From: Begonia masoniana
Taxonomy: Eukaryota > Streptophyta > Magnoliopsida > Cucurbitales > Begoniaceae
Assembly (NCBI GenBank): GCA_022432975.1
Contig: CM039505.1
Span: 45,118,544 to 45,182,543 of the forward strand
DNA length: 64,000 bases
Direction: 5' to 3'
Under the pieces are notes generated by a model, which did no database searches, was not told where the DNA came from, and worked only from the letters and a program-made list of their open reading frames with translations. Shown here in pieces: positions 12,401-25,056 of the stretch; within the stretch, counting starts at the first letter, position 1, and every line of letters begins with the position of its first letter. Both the position numbers and the translations under genes were made by a program.

Positions 12401-12964
12401 TGACCATGTAAATCGAGCATTCACCTCTAAATGCTCTCTTACCTTCATCGAGTAGGAAGTTAGTAATCCACTCAATTTATTCATTGCCTGGTAAGAAAAT
12501 TCTTCTTTACCCGGGGGTCAAAAAGTCACCAACCCAGATCGGCAGTCGATGGTAGCGAAATGGCGAGATAGCCAATCCATCCCCAAGATAAGATCATACC
12601 GCTCTATGCCCATAACTATCAATCGGGCATAAAGGGTGTTGTTCCCTACAGAGACGACATTGCCCTGAAAGATGTGATATGACTGCATAAACTCCCCTGA
12701 AGGCAGCATTACTCGATACTCGTACTCTGCTAACTCAGATACTATCTTTAGTCTAGCTACGCATGCAGTAGAAATAAACGAGTGCGTAGCACCCGTGTCT
12801 ATCAATGAAAATACAGCTACTCCTGTGACCAAAATAGTACCTGCTATAACGGAGGGCTGGGCCTCGTCGTCAATATCGCCTGGCTCAATAAAGGCAAAAA
12901 TTCTCAGGGCAACTCTTCTTTGATCCTCGCCTGACTGACTTCGGTTCATTAATGGGCAATTCAT
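9466..12964 (-). pseudogene. E1 pol: protease, RT, RNase H, integrase, chromodomain-like tail
   Basis: Reading down from 12964: an aspartic protease with the L-I-D-T-G-A-T-H-S-F active site (12964-12518) and RT (12407-11673) with the F-I-D-D-I-L catalytic motif. RNase H follows (to 10872), with I-Y-C-D and T-H-E-L-E-L. Next are the integrase zinc-binding part (10832-10644) and the integrase core (10551-9928), with M-D-F-I-V-G and H-P-Q-T-D-G-Q. The C-terminal tail (9867-9466) ends with a chromodomain-like V-L-W-R-N-H-G-V-E-E-A-T-W-E block. At least six stops or frameshifts separate these pieces, for example around 12518, 11945, 11672, 11409, 10643 and 9870. The domain order (integrase after RNase H) is diagnostic of Ty3/gypsy. 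The tail and long LTRs suggest the Tekay/Del clade. Confidence 0.9.
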
Positions 12965-13942
12965 GACGTAGTGGCCAACTTCACCACATCAGTAGCATCT
13001 ATCAGTGCCCATCCGACAATCGCCAAAATGTTCCTTCTGGCACTTAGGACAAATAGGCTTCTGAGTAGCCCCTTGGACTTGCTTCCCCTTGCCCTGGTCA
13101 CCCTTACCATCGTAGGGCCTCTTAGTACCTCTTTGTTGTTGCTGTGGCTGTCCCCTCGGTTGCCAACCCCTATTCTGAGGCCGAGGCTGTATCTCCCAAA
13201 AGAACCCTATAGCTAGCTCCCTCGGTTTGACATTAGTCTGTTCAATGGCCTCAATCTCTGGCGCTCTCGCCACAATCTCAGCATAGGGCACATTCCGCAC
13301 CCCTGATATAATGACACTTTTTCTGATCTCCTGACTTAGCCCTTGCATAAATCGACGCACCTTGTCCTCATTAGTACTGACCTGGCATGGTGCGAACTGG
13401 GATAGGGCCTCAAACTTTCTGACGTATTCGGCAAGTGAGCCAGCCTATCTCAATTGCATGAACTCCATCATTTTTTCCTCCCGTAACGTATGGCTAAAAT
13501 ATTTGTCATAAAATATGGCTTTAAACTGCTCCCAACTCATCACGGTTACATCTGTGGTTGTCTTGATTGTATCCCACCAGAAACGGGCATCCAGAGCCAA
13601 GTGATAGCTGACAAACGCGACCTTCTCCCCATCCCCTATATTCGCATAGGCCAACATGTCCCCCATAGTCCAAATCCACTCCTCGGCTAAAGAGGGATCC
13701 GAAGATTGTCCGTTGAACACTGGGGGTTGTAGTTTTTGAAACCTCTCCATTCCACGATTACTAGGAGTTGCCACCTCTTGAGTTCTGTTGTTCTCACGGT
13801 TAATCAGCGTGTCAAGCTATTGAGACTGTCTTTCCATATGCTGAGCCTTTCGGTCTAAGTGTTGGGACTGTTGAGCTATAAACTCTCTCAATTGGTCTAT
13901 CGTATCATCTCTCTCATCCCTATCATTCCCTCGACGCACCAT
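12965..13942 (-). pseudogene. E1 gag, three in-frame stops
   Basis: The start codon is at 13942-13940 (M-V-R-R-G-N-D-R-D), the same start as the intact E7 gag. The capsid core includes R-F-Q-K-L-Q-P-P-V-F-N-G, A-R-F-W-W-D and W-E-Q-F-K-A-I-F. A cysteine-rich C-P-K-C...C leads into a CCHC knuckle. In-frame stops lie at 13817-13819 (TAG), 13445-13447 (TAG) and 12989-12991 (TGA, inside the zinc knuckle, where E7 has CGG). One frame runs throughout, so decay is by substitutions and not indels. Confidence 0.85.
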
Positions 13943-14086
13943 TTTGTATACCTATAAAAGTTAGAAACAATAACTTTAAAAAACAAAACAAATAAATCTT
14001 AAAAACGTACTTACAGTTGAAGAAGTATGTTCGTGTAGTGGCTTGCGCAGTCGAGCAATCTACAGAACCGATTTTAAAACCCAGAA

Positions 14087-14098
14087 GCTCTGATACCA
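14087..14098 (-). promoter_or_regulatory. E1 primer-binding site
   Basis: GCTCTGATACCA on the plus strand is the complement of TGGTATCAGAGC. It lies five bases from the LTR end at 14104 and orients E1 on the minus strand. Confidence 0.9.
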
Positions 14099-14103
14099 AC
14101 TGT

Positions 14104-16177
14104 TGTGACTACCCCGACCCTGAGTCGGTGCCGCCACGATCTGTGCCGTGGACGTGCATACATACTACCCTCGCCCGCTCTCATAAAATTTTTCTTTTCA
14201 TTCATTTCATTCCATTTTCCTTTTTCATGCATTCATTCATTCGTTAGAGAATGGACTCGGACAATCTATCCATATCTATCGACATTTTGGCTTTAATTTA
14301 GAACATACCCAAAACCACTCCCTCTTAATTCTAAATCACAATCTAAGTCATTAAAACCGTATTGAAAAATATTTAAAAGAACATGTAAAACTGAGAGAAA
14401 TCATAGTATAAAGGACCGAGGGAAAAAACGTCCGAAACAATAAAATGAAAGGGGCGATCGATCGGCCAATTGACAGCCGATCGATCGGCCCTTGAGCCGC
14501 CGATCGATCGCCTCTTTTCGGGCGATCGATCGGCTAGCGCTCTAGAAAACCAGAGTGCTTAACCACATAACAGGCGATCGTTCGCCCCTCTTTGGGCGAA
14601 TGATCGGGAAACTCTCTGGAAAACCAGAGAATTCTACGTTCGATCGCCCCTCTTTTGGCGATCGAATGGCTCCTTCTTTTTCTTCCCCTTCCCTTCTTTT
14701 CCTTTCCCTTCCTCTTCCTTTTCTCATGCCCCATTCCCCCTCATACACACTTCACCATTTCCACTCCAAACCTTCATCACTTCATCAATTTATCTCTTCC
14801 TTAACCAAATAACACTTCAAATTCCATCCTCCAATCATTCATCAACAATCCAACTAAAATGCACATCCATAAACCGAATTCTATTTTATCAAAAATCTAT
14901 CAAAACATTAATTTCAATTCTAATTCATCAAAACATAACCTATACTTCAAAAATCTATCCATACATAGCGGAAGCCCAAAAATATCATCAAAATGGACAT
15001 TCAATACATTTGTTCACAACCTATCCAGATACCAAGCATCCTATAATGGTTTCTATATATTTCATTCTAACTAATCACTCATCGGCCCATTCATCCCAAA
15101 AACCACAAAATACTTAACCTATAGCTCCCCACGGGTCAAGTTTGCACCGACTACGCCAGCACACTCCCACGGGCATCTTCCATCAACATGCAAGCTCGTC
15201 AGGTGGAGGGACATCGTCCTCACCTTGCTCTAAGTCACCTACACCATAGAAACAAACTGTGAGCTAAAGGCTCAGTAAGTCTACGTGAATGCACGTGAAT
15301 GCTATGCATATGTGGTTCGTAAATCATGGATCTTACCTTTTCTCTAATCATTTCATTTCATATAAGTCACCGGGGCTTCACTCTCGGTAGATAAAAACAG
15401 CACATCCGGCGATTGGATAGCCCCTTTCATCTACCCGGGGGGAATACACGCTTCACCTGTAAGACAGCCGTGTTTGAACCATCATCCCTGACATGACCAT
15501 CATTCATACATTTTACCTTTTCGTTATCTTTTTCTTTTTCATGAAAACGTGCATGGAAATTCCTTTTCGTGCTTTTTAGAAACAATGATGCATGAACATG
15601 ACAATGTCATAAATAAGGCCAAAGCATAAACAAGCGTCAAACTTAGACATTAAACAACTTACTAAAACTAACTACCCAACATAAACTACATTCACCAATT
15701 TCCTCAAGCAATGTAAAATCATATGGTGTAGGCCGAATCAGCCAAGTAAGTCACGGGAACTTACCTCATGTCCTTAGCACACCGAGCTACTCATTTTGAG
15801 CTTTGTCACCTAGAACAATCCATAGCATTCATTGTTAAAATCGAGCCTAAACTATGAAATTTCGTAAACTAACGAAACTCCTAACTAAAGGAAATTTCCT
15901 AAAATTCTAATAAACCTCTGTCGGGTATTTTGTCGAGCAATTTACGCTCACAAATTTTAAATCTCCATTAATGGAGATTTCTAAAGCTCCAAATACCAAT
16001 TTTTCAACAAAAACCCTAAACACATCCATTAATTCGCCCAACAACGCTCAATAATCATCAAATAGGCTATAACTAACCGTTTCTAACATAACCCGGTTAT
16101 TTCCGACAAAACCTAACAAAACTCTATCTATTTAAAGACCTAGAAACCGAAAATAAACTGTCCAAAACTATAGATTA
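14104..16177 (-). repeat. E1 5' LTR, first part (before E2)
   Basis: It begins TGTGACTACCCC and matches 7100-7650 of the other LTR. It includes the GATCG palindrome domain (14450-14665). On the minus strand it also shows splice-site-like sequences: a donor after ...GACATGAG (about 15765) and an acceptor at 15239-15240. The acceptor leads into the acidic frame DLEQGEDDVPPPDELAC (15238-15183). It ends at 16177 with GATTA, where E2 begins. Confidence 0.85.
14450..14665. repeat. Palindrome-rich GATCG domain of the E1 5' LTR
   Basis: Four or five GCGATCGATCGG-type palindromes, two CTCTGGAAAACCAGAG hairpins and GCGATCGTTCGCC units lie within about 215 bp. It is the counterpart of 7455-7650. Analogous but sequence-diverged domains occur in S1, S2 and S3. 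Confidence 0.75.
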
Positions 16178-18280
16178 TGTAACACCCCGAGTTATCTGAA
16201 CCCGATTCGTTACATAAAGCTCGAACCTAACTATGAAGCTTTGAACTAAATTTAAAATTTCACTCGAAAGTCTGGGTTTGACATTTTTCTAAAACTTCAA
16301 AACATTTAAATGCTTGCAGCGGAAATCATTTGGACAACAATGGAGTTAAACAATACCACGAAACATTGTTTGAAATGTTAAGAAACAATCGGCAAATAGG
16401 AACTGAAGTTTGAACCGTGAAATACTTGAGAAGTCGCAGAAGTCAAACGCATCTGCCGATGAATAAAGTCAACGGAAGGAGCAGAACAAAATAAAAGGCT
16501 TCTACCGATGACTAAACGACAAAATTCCTCATTTTCTTCTTCCGATGACTAAACGACAAAATTCCTCATTCTCTTCTTCCGACAGAATAAACTGCATACA
16601 CCGATCACTAGACGACAAAACACTTCCTACATCCACTGGTGACGTCAGTCGGATGACTCATTCATCCGATCGACTTTATCGCACATCCACCGGTGACGTC
16701 AGCCGGATGATTCATTCGTCCGATCAACTTTATCACACGTCCAACGTTAAGACAAGCTACATATTCTGGTTACTAAACGACAAATTACATTCTGTATCAT
16801 CCGATGGCTTCCACTGAGGACATCTTCCGATAGAGAACAGATTAACAACACAACATCTGCCGATAGACTTCATCTACCGACAGGGAACAAAACAACAACT
16901 CTAACTACGGAAAGGAATTTACTCACTTTACTGAAACCATTCTGAAGCAATTCAAATCGTTGCATTACTCAAATCCAGTAAGAACCCAACATTTAAAATT
17001 CCACAAAATACTATCATCAGAAAATCTCAAAACGTATTCAAAATATTAAAGACCATTACTGTCATGAAAACTTAACATACTCGGATTGAAACACTGTCAA
17101 CTAAACCATTCCAACTACAGACATCAGTTAATCCGCCTCATCAGTTTACCGGACCGAAACATGGATGTACTCCTCCAACCACATCTATTCATCAGTGCAC
17201 TCAAGGAAATCACCTGCAGTCTCCTCAACACCTACATCACAAAACTCATCTATTAGCCTAATGCTAAGTAAGTAAAGCAGTAATGAAATGAAATACTAAA
17301 ATATGAATTCCTAAACATGCAATTTCTACTTTCTCATCTCAGTTGTTCATTCATCTTTTCTGTTCGGATCCCCCTGTTAAATTGGGAGTTGGATCAACTC
17401 TCCCAAAGTATAAACATCCACTGACTCATTAAGGGGCGGATAAATTCATTTAACAGTAAATCTGATTCACAAGTTCAGATTCCCCTGTGAAATTGGAAGT
17501 TGGATCAACTCTCCCAAAGTATAAATATCCACTGTCTCATTAAGGGGCGGATTATTTCCCTTAACAGTAAAACTGTTTCACATAGCTATTTCAATAAGTT
17601 CAATCCTTACCATGCAAACATGCATTCAAATTCATTTTCGTATACTTTTTAAAACACGATGCATGACATACCAACACATTCCAACAAACAAACCCTAATG
17701 TTTTGTGATGTAGGCCCGAAGGCACAAGCGAACTTTACTTACCTTGTCTCCTGAAAATCGCTCGGTTTCAACTACACTGGAAGTCCTGCTCACCTAATGT
17801 CATAAGCAGAATACCGATTAGATCATCACTAGCCTTATCCTATATCATTCAGAAACCTAAGGAGCTACTTTGGAAGCTCTGGTCATCGTACATTCTCGGC
17901 TCAACACTAAACCCGAACTCAACTCACTCACAGCATTAACAAGATACATACATTGCACTCATCTGCTATCTAGCCACTCAGATATTAAGAAAACAAAAAA
18001 GAAAGAATTACGTAGTTCGAGAAATGAAGGTCGGAGGGGAAAATTGCCTGGAACTCTGCTGAGTTTGAGCTGAATACCGAGAAAGGAAAATGAGAGAACA
18101 GTGGCGGCTAAACCTCATTGGACCCTCCATTAAATACGTTATCCAGTATAATATCTCAAATTACCACCATGCCCTTACTCACTCATTTATTAACCTAATC
18201 ACTAAACCTCCCAATCCCATCCTTAAAATATTCACTATAATTTAATAAAGTAAACTGGTTAAACGAAACCGGGTGCTACA
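16178..18280 (-). repeat. E2 3' LTR
   Basis: 2103 bp, TG...CA. It contains CCGAT/ACGACAAA-type short repeats (about 16500-16880), two ~107-bp tandem units beginning near GGATCCCCCTGTGAAATTGG (about 17360-17575), and minus-strand splice-like sites around 17752-17805 and 17230. The polypurine tract lies just outside, at about 18281-18292 (complement ATCTACCCTCCG). Confidence 0.92.
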
Positions 18281-18315
18281 ATCTACCCTCCGTAAAAGAA
18301 TTTTGTCCTCAAAAT

Positions 18316-21300
18316 TCAATACCTGAATAGCTCTGGATGTTGGTCCATCATGTCTTGCTGGCGTTCCCAAGTGGTCTCTTTTACGTTCTGGTTGTGCCAT
18401 AAGACTTTCACTAGTGGAACCTCCTTGTTGCGCAATACCTTCACTGCATAGTCTAAGATCCTCACCGGTTTCTCTTCATATGTAAGAGTAGGATGAACTT
18501 CAATACTCTGCTGTTCTACAATCTGGGAAGGGTCTCGTACACATTTCTTAAGCATGGAGATATGAAACACGTCATGGATTCCTTCTAAAGAGGCTGGTAA
18601 CTGTAGTTGATAAGCTGACTTCCCAATCCTCTTCAAGATTGAGAAGGGTCCAATATATCTGGGGTTCAACTTTTCTCTCTTTCCAAATCTCACAACTCCC
18701 TTGAAAGGTGACACCTTAAGGAAAAATTCATTACCAACATCAAATTCCAGTTCTCTTCGTCTTTTGTCTGCATAGCTTTTCTACCGGCTTTGAGCTGTCA
18801 AGATTCTTTGTCGGATAAGAGCAATTTTCTCCACTGTTTACTGTACGATGTCAGGACCAATCAATTGTGCTTCTCCAACCTCATCCCAATACAATGGGGA
18901 TATGCACTTTCGTCCATATAATGCCTCGTATGGTGCCATACCTATTGTTGCCTGAAAACTGTTGTTATAAGAAAATTCAACCAAGGACAAGTATTTGCTC
19001 CATGAACCTTGAAAGTCTAAGACACATGCACGGAGCATATCCTCTAATGTTTGAATAGTCCTTTCGGATTGTCTATCTGTTTGAGGGTGGAAAGTTGTGC
19101 TAAAACTAAGCTGGGTTCCCATAGCCTTGTGCAAACTTTTCCAGAACTTAGATGTAAATCTAGAGTCTCGGTCTGAAACTATGGTGCTTGGAACTCCATG
19201 CAGTTTAACAACTTCATGCACATACAACTCAGCCAGTTGATCCATCGAGTATGTTATCTTCATTGGCAGAAAGTGAGCAGATTTGGTTAAACGATCGACT
19301 ATTACCCAAATTGCATTGTGACCCTTTGCTGTTCTAGATAATCCTATAACAAAATCCATAGCTATTTGTTCCCATTTCCATTCAGGAACTGGCAAAGGTT
19401 GCAAGGTTCCAGCAGGCCTCTGATGTTCAGCTTTGACTTGCTGACAGATCAGACAGGACTCCACATACTCTGCCACACTTCTTTTCATACCTGGCCACCA
19501 ATAATGTTGTTTGAGATCTCTGTACATTTTCGTACTCCCGGGATGAACAGAGAGTCTAGAAGAATGTGCCTCAGATAGGATTCCCTTTCTAAGTTCAGTA
19601 TCAGGTGGAACAAACCATCTATTTTGAAACTTGAGAATTCCATCAACTGAGCAGTTGAAATCCGACTTGTCAGTAGAATCCATGCACAACTTATACTCAT
19701 TGCATTCACTGTCATTCATTTGAACTTCCTTTATTCTCTCGAAAATAGTAGGCCTCAAAGATATGGTCGAAAGCATGGCTGTCACACTAGACACAACTTC
19801 CAGGTTGAATCTTTGGAATTCTGTCTCTAAAGCTATCGGTATGTCAAGAATCAGTTTAGAGACTGAAGGAGTTACTCTACTCAAAGCATCAACCACTACA
19901 TTCGCTTTATCGGGATGGTATTTAATCTCGAAATCATAGTCCTTTACAAATTCCAACCATCGACGTTGCCTCATGTTTAGTTCCTTCTGTGTGAAAATAT
20001 ATTTCAGACTCTTATGATCTGAAAATATCTCGCAAGATTGTCCATACAAGTAATGCCTCCAAATCTTAAGTGCAAATACCACTGCAGCTAATTCTAAGTC
20101 ATGTGTAGGGTAATTCTTCTCATGTGTTTTCAACTGTCTAGAGGCATAAGCTATCACTTTTCCATCCTGCATTAAAACACAACCAAGACCAATCTTGGAA
20201 GCATCACAGTAAATGCTAAACTTACCATTTTCAGCAGGAAGGGTCAAGATTGGAGCGTTGGTCAGTTTCTGTTTCAAGGTCAGAAAGCTATGTTCACATT
20301 CTTCAGTCCACATATACTTCACATTTTTCCTTGTTAACCTGGTAAGGGGTGTAGCAATCTTTGAAAATCCTTCAATAAATTTTCTATAATATCCTGCTAA
20401 TCCAAGGAATCTCCTAATATCAGTAGTATTCTTTGGTTGGGGCCACTCCTTAACTGCCTGAACCTTGGCTGGATCGACAGATATTCCATCTCCAGAGATC
20501 ACGTGACCAAGAAAGTGAACTCTGTCCAACCAGAACTCACACTTGGAAAACTTAGCATAAAGTTGATGCTGTCTAAGTACTCATAACACCAAGCTCAAGT
20601 GACTTGCATGCTCATCTTTAGTACGGGAATAGATCAGAATATCATCAATGAATACTATGACAAATTTATCTAAGTACTCGTGAAACACCCTATTCATGAG
20701 ATCCATAAAGGCTGCTGGTGCATTTGTCAATCCAAAAGACATAACCAAAAACTCATAATGTCCATACCTTGTGCGAAAGGCAGTCTGATATCTTCAGATT
20801 TAACCTTCAACTGATAATAACCGGACCTAAGGTCAATCTTAGAGAAAACTCTTGCACCATTAAGCTGGTCAAATAAATCGTCAATTCTCAGCAATGGATA
20901 CTTATTTTTGACAGTTAACTTATTCAATTCCCTATAAACAATGCACATACGCATTGATCCATCTTTCTTTTTGACAAAAAGGACAGGCGCACCCCACGGT
21001 GAAAAGCTGGGGCGTATGAACCCTTTCTCCAACAAATCCTCCAACTGCTTCTTTAATTCCTTAAGTTCGTTTGGAGCTAATCTATATGGATTTTTAGACA
21101 CAGGCTCGGCTCCGGGGTAAACATCTACAACAAATTCAATTTTCCTATCTGGCGGTAAACTAGGAAGGTCATCTAAAAATACTTCGGGGAAGTCTTGGAC
21201 AATTAAGACATTTTGAGGATTTATTTTTCCTACAAGCTGTGTGTCTAAAACGCTAGCTAAGAAGCACAAATACTCTCCACATAGGGAAAATCTAGTGTTA

Positions 21301-21938
21301 ATGGAAGTCATCACAGACATTTCCTTACTCTTCTTTGAAGCTTGAAAGGTATGTTTCAAATTACCAGGGGGTTGAAAGCTAACTATTCCAGTCCTACAAT
21401 CAATTGTGGCGTGGTGTTTAAATAGCCAGTCCATTCTTAGGATTACATCAAATCCTATAATATCCATAATAATAAGATCAGCAGGAAAACTTACGTTCCC
21501 TACTAACACATCACTGTCAAGCATCACTTGGTTAGAGTGCATGCGTTCACCAGAGGGTAATGTAGCGTTAAACATATGCATGGAAGGAGTAAACTGTACA
21601 TCTAACTTATCAGCAAATGTAGAGGCTATAAATGAATGCGTTGCACCAGAATCTATCAAAGTAAAAGCAGGCACAGAGTTGATCAATATAGTAACTGACA
21701 CAACAGCAGGCTGTTCTTCACCCGACTCCATCATGGAGAATATCCTCGGTTTAATCATAGCAGAGCCACTCTTAGAAACTAGACAGTCTCTACTAATGTG
21801 ACCGACCTTGTTACAATTGTAGCATCTGGTGACTCTAGGCTTCGAGCACTCCTTGTACGTGTGTCTAACCTCCTCACAGTTGAAACACTTCCTAAAGCCC
21901 AGTCTACATTTCTCCGGGTGTTTCTTCAAACACTTAGG
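18316..21938 (-). pseudogene. E2 pol, nearly complete but broken
   Basis: The frame from 21929 starts with two CCHC knuckles ([14 protein letters not shown] and [14 protein letters not shown]). Protease ([10 protein letters not shown]) and the RT N-terminus follow. A 4-bp deletion near 20786, relative to E3, shifts frame. RT continues in another frame with F-I-D-D-I-L-I-Y-S and a TGA at about 20581. From 20529 a 563-codon frame covers the RT thumb, RNase H (I-Y-C-D-A-S-K; D-L-E-L; S-D-H-K-S-L), the integrase H-H-C-C region and the integrase core (M-D-F-V-I-G; S-D-R-D-S-R-F; an E in Q-S-E-R-T). It stops at about 18841. The tail (18714-18316) is chromodomain-like (V-L-W-H-N-Q-N-V-K-E-T-T-W-E). 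A further TAG at about 18780 interrupts the linker. Confidence 0.93.
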
Positions 21939-21941
21939 ACA

Positions 21942-22793
21942 CTAGGGAATTTTCCTGACATTCTGTACCTTCCCTCCTATTCCTTGGATATTTTGGCCTT
22001 CACTTGGCCTCTTTGTTCCTCTTTGTTGGTGTGGCTGGTTAAACCTTTGTGGGACCTCCTTTGGTCTAGCATACTTCCTTTCAGCTTCTTCCACTTCCAG
22101 AGCAGTGGACACAACTTCGCTGAACGTCAAACCTTTAATACCACAGAATTTAACCCCTTGGTAGATTTCTGGCTTCAGTCCATGCACAAATTTAAACACT
22201 TTATCCTCGTCCTTGTGAGCAAAATGTCCAGCAAACCTGGACAAGGACTCAAATTGCCTACTATACTCAGCCACCGACCCTGTCTGCTTCAAATTCAAAA
22301 ACTCTAACTTCTTCGCGGTTTCGACCGTGCTGTTAAAATACTTCCCATAGAAAATGTTCTTGAATTGTGACCAAGGCATTGCCAAAACATCTATGGTGGT
22401 CTCTATTGTTTCCCACCAGAGTTGAGCTTCACCAGCCAAATGGAACGTGGCCAACGTGACTTTGTCTTCTTCTCCAACATTGGCACACCTAAACATACTC
22501 TCAATTTTTCTAAGCCATCCTTCAGCAATAACTGGATCAGATGACTGTCCATCAAACGTGGGTGGTCTTAGTCTCCGGAATCTATCTCCAGAATGTTCAT
22601 TGCTAGAACCCGAGTTGGCACTTCCTTGCACCTCTCGGTTTAACAGTACTCCTAGTTGGTCAGACTGCTGGCGCACTAAATCAGTTTGCTGACGCACTAA
22701 ATCTGTCAGCTGCCTAATCACACTAGGCTCCTCTTCACCTCTCACATTAGGCATCTCTCTTGGCACTCTAGGTCTCCCTGGGTGTCTGGCCAT
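21942..22793 (-). pseudogene. E2 gag, ends at a TAG before the zinc knuckles
   Basis: The 283-codon frame starts M-A-R-H-P-G-R-P-R-V-P-R-E-M. It has a Q-Q-T-D-L-V-R-Q-Q repeat near residues 35-45 and a capsid core with L-R-P-P-T-F-D-G, A-Q-L-W-W-E-T-I, W-S-Q-F-K-N-I-F and Q-T-G-S-V-A-E-Y. It terminates at TAG (21939-21941) directly followed in the same frame by C-P-K-C and the zinc knuckles. E3 has TAG at the same codon. Gag normally includes the knuckles, so this is either a shared nonsense mutation or a regulated stop. Confidence 0.9.
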
Positions 22794-22934
22794 TGTACTT
22801 AATTCCTGTACGGGGTTAATTACACTCTTAAATATCTAATAACTAAGGTTAACATAAACACTTATACTTGTTGAAGTACTTCCATGCAACGATTGGCACT
22901 GATGAGTATTCTTTTGAACGGTTTAACTGAACGT

Positions 22935-22945
22935 CTCTGATACCA
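22935..22945 (-). promoter_or_regulatory. E2 primer-binding site
   Basis: CTCTGATACCA is the complement of TGGTATCAGAG, three bases from the LTR end at 22949. This confirms the minus-strand orientation. Confidence 0.9.
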
Positions 22946-22948
22946 TAA

Positions 22949-25051
22949 TGTAACGCCCCGAGTTATCTGAACCCGACTCGTTACACAAAGCACGAACTTA
23001 ACTATGAAGCTTTGAACTAAATTTAAAATTTCACTCGAAAGTCTGGGTTTGACATTTTTCTAAAACTTCAAAACATTTAAATGCTTACAGCGGAAATCAT
23101 TTGGACAACAATGGAGTTAAACAATACCATGAAACATTGTTTGAGATGTTAAGAAACAATCGGCAAATAGGAATTGAAGTTTGAACCGTGAAATACTTGA
23201 GAAGTCGCAGAAGTCAAATGCATCTGTCGATGAATAAAGTCAACGGAAGGAGCAGAACAAAATAGAAGGCTTCTACCGATGACTAAACGACAAAATTCCT
23301 CATTTTCTTCTTCCGATGACTAAACGACAAAATTCCTCATTCTCTTCTTCCGACAGAATAAACTGCATACACCGATCACTAGACGACAAAACACTTCCTA
23401 CATCCACCGGTGACGTCAGTCGGATGACTCATTCATCCGATCGACTTTATCGCACATCCACCGGTGACGTCAGCCGGATGATTCATTCGTCCGATCGACT
23501 TTATCACACGTCCACCGGTAAGACAAGCTACATATTCCTGTTACTAAACGACAAATTACATTCTGTATCATCCGATGGCTTCCACTGAGGACATCTTCCG
23601 ATAGAGAACAGATTAACAACACAACATCTGCCGATAGACTTCATCTACCGACAGGGAACAAAACAACAACTCTAACTACGGAAAGGAATTTACTCACTTT
23701 ACTGAAACCATTCTGAAGCAATTCAAATCGTTGCATTACTCAAATCCAGTAAGAACCCAACATTTAAAATTCCACAGAATACTATCATCAGAAAATCTCA
23801 AAACGTATTCAAAATATTAAAGACCATTACTGTCATGAAAACTTAACATACTCGGATTGAAACACTGTCAACTAAACCATTCCAACTACAGACACCAGTT
23901 AATCTGCCTCATCAGTTTACCGGACCGAAACATGGATGTACTCCTCCAACCACATCTATTCATCAGTGCACTCAAGGAAATCACCTGCAGTCTCCTCAAC
24001 ACCTACATCACAAAACTCATCTATTAGCCTAATGCTAAGTAAGTAAAGCAGTAATGAAATGAAATACTAAAATATGAATTCCTAAACATGCAATTTCTAC
24101 TTTCTCATCTCAGTTGTTCATTCATCGTTTCTGTTCGGATCCCCCTGTGAAATTGGGAATTGGATCAACTCTCCCAAAGTATAAACATCCACTGACTCAT
24201 TAAGGGGCGGATAAATTCCCTTAACAGTAAATCTGATTCACAAGTTCAGATCCCCCTGTGAAATTGGAAGTTGGATCAACTCTCCCAAAGTATAAATATC
24301 CACTGTCTCATTAAGGGGCAGATTATTTCCCTTAACAGTAAAACTGTTTCACATAGCTATTTCAATAAGTTCAATCCTTACCATGCCAACATGCATTCAA
24401 ATTCATTTTTGTATACTTTTTAAAACATGATGCATGACATACCAACACATTCCAACAAACAAACCTTAATGTTTTGTGATGTAGGCCCGAAGGCACAAGC
24501 GAACTTTACTTACCTGGTCTCCTGAAAATCGCTCGGTTTCAACTACACTGGAAGTCCTGCTCACCTAATGTCATAAGCAGAATACCGATTAGATCATCAC
24601 TAGCCTTATCCTATATCATTCAGAAACCTAATGAGCTAGTTTGGAAGCTCTGGTCATCGTACATTCTCGGCTCAACACTAAACCTGAACTCAACTCACTC
24701 ACAGCATTAACAAGATACATACATTGCACTCATCTGCTATCTAGCCACTCAGATCTTAAGAAAACAAAAAGGAAAGAATTACCTAGTCCGAGAAATGAAG
24801 GTCGGAAGGGAAAATCGCCTGGAGCTCTGCTGAGTTTGAGCTGAATACCGAGAAAGGAAAATGAGAGAACAGTGGCGGCTAAACCTCATTGGACCCTCCA
24901 TTAAATACGTTATCCAGTATAATATCTTAAATTACCACCATGCCCTTACTCACTCATTTATTAACCTAATCACTAAACCTCTCAATCTCATCCTTAAAAT
25001 ATTCACTATAATTTAATAAAGTAAACTGGTTAAACGAAACCGGGTGCTACA
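22949..25051 (-). repeat. E2 5' LTR
   Basis: 2103 bp, starting TGTAACGCCCCG and ending GGTGCTACA. It is the same length as the 3' LTR, with substitutions but no net indel. It has the same CCGAT-type repeats (about 23270-23650) and two ~107-bp tandem units. Confidence 0.93.
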
Positions 25052-25056
25052 GATTC

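Larger units (their letters stand above)
16178..25051 (-). mobile_element. E2, near-complete Tekay-type element nested in the E1 LTR
   Basis: The termini are TGTAACACCC at 16178 and GGGTGCTACA at 25051. The flanks are GATTA (16173-16177) and GATTC (25052-25056), a 5-bp duplication with one mismatch. Both LTRs are 2103 bp with scattered substitutions (I estimate about 2%), so it is fairly young. Gag and all pol domains are present. They are broken by a TAG between gag and its zinc knuckles, a 4-bp deletion in RT, a TGA in RT and two stops after the integrase core. It is therefore a recently inserted but coding-defective copy. Confidence 0.93.

Noticed and set aside
16178..25051. E2 as a fully autonomous active element
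   Set aside because: Despite similar LTRs it has a TAG before the zinc knuckles, an RT frameshift and stop, and stops after the integrase core.
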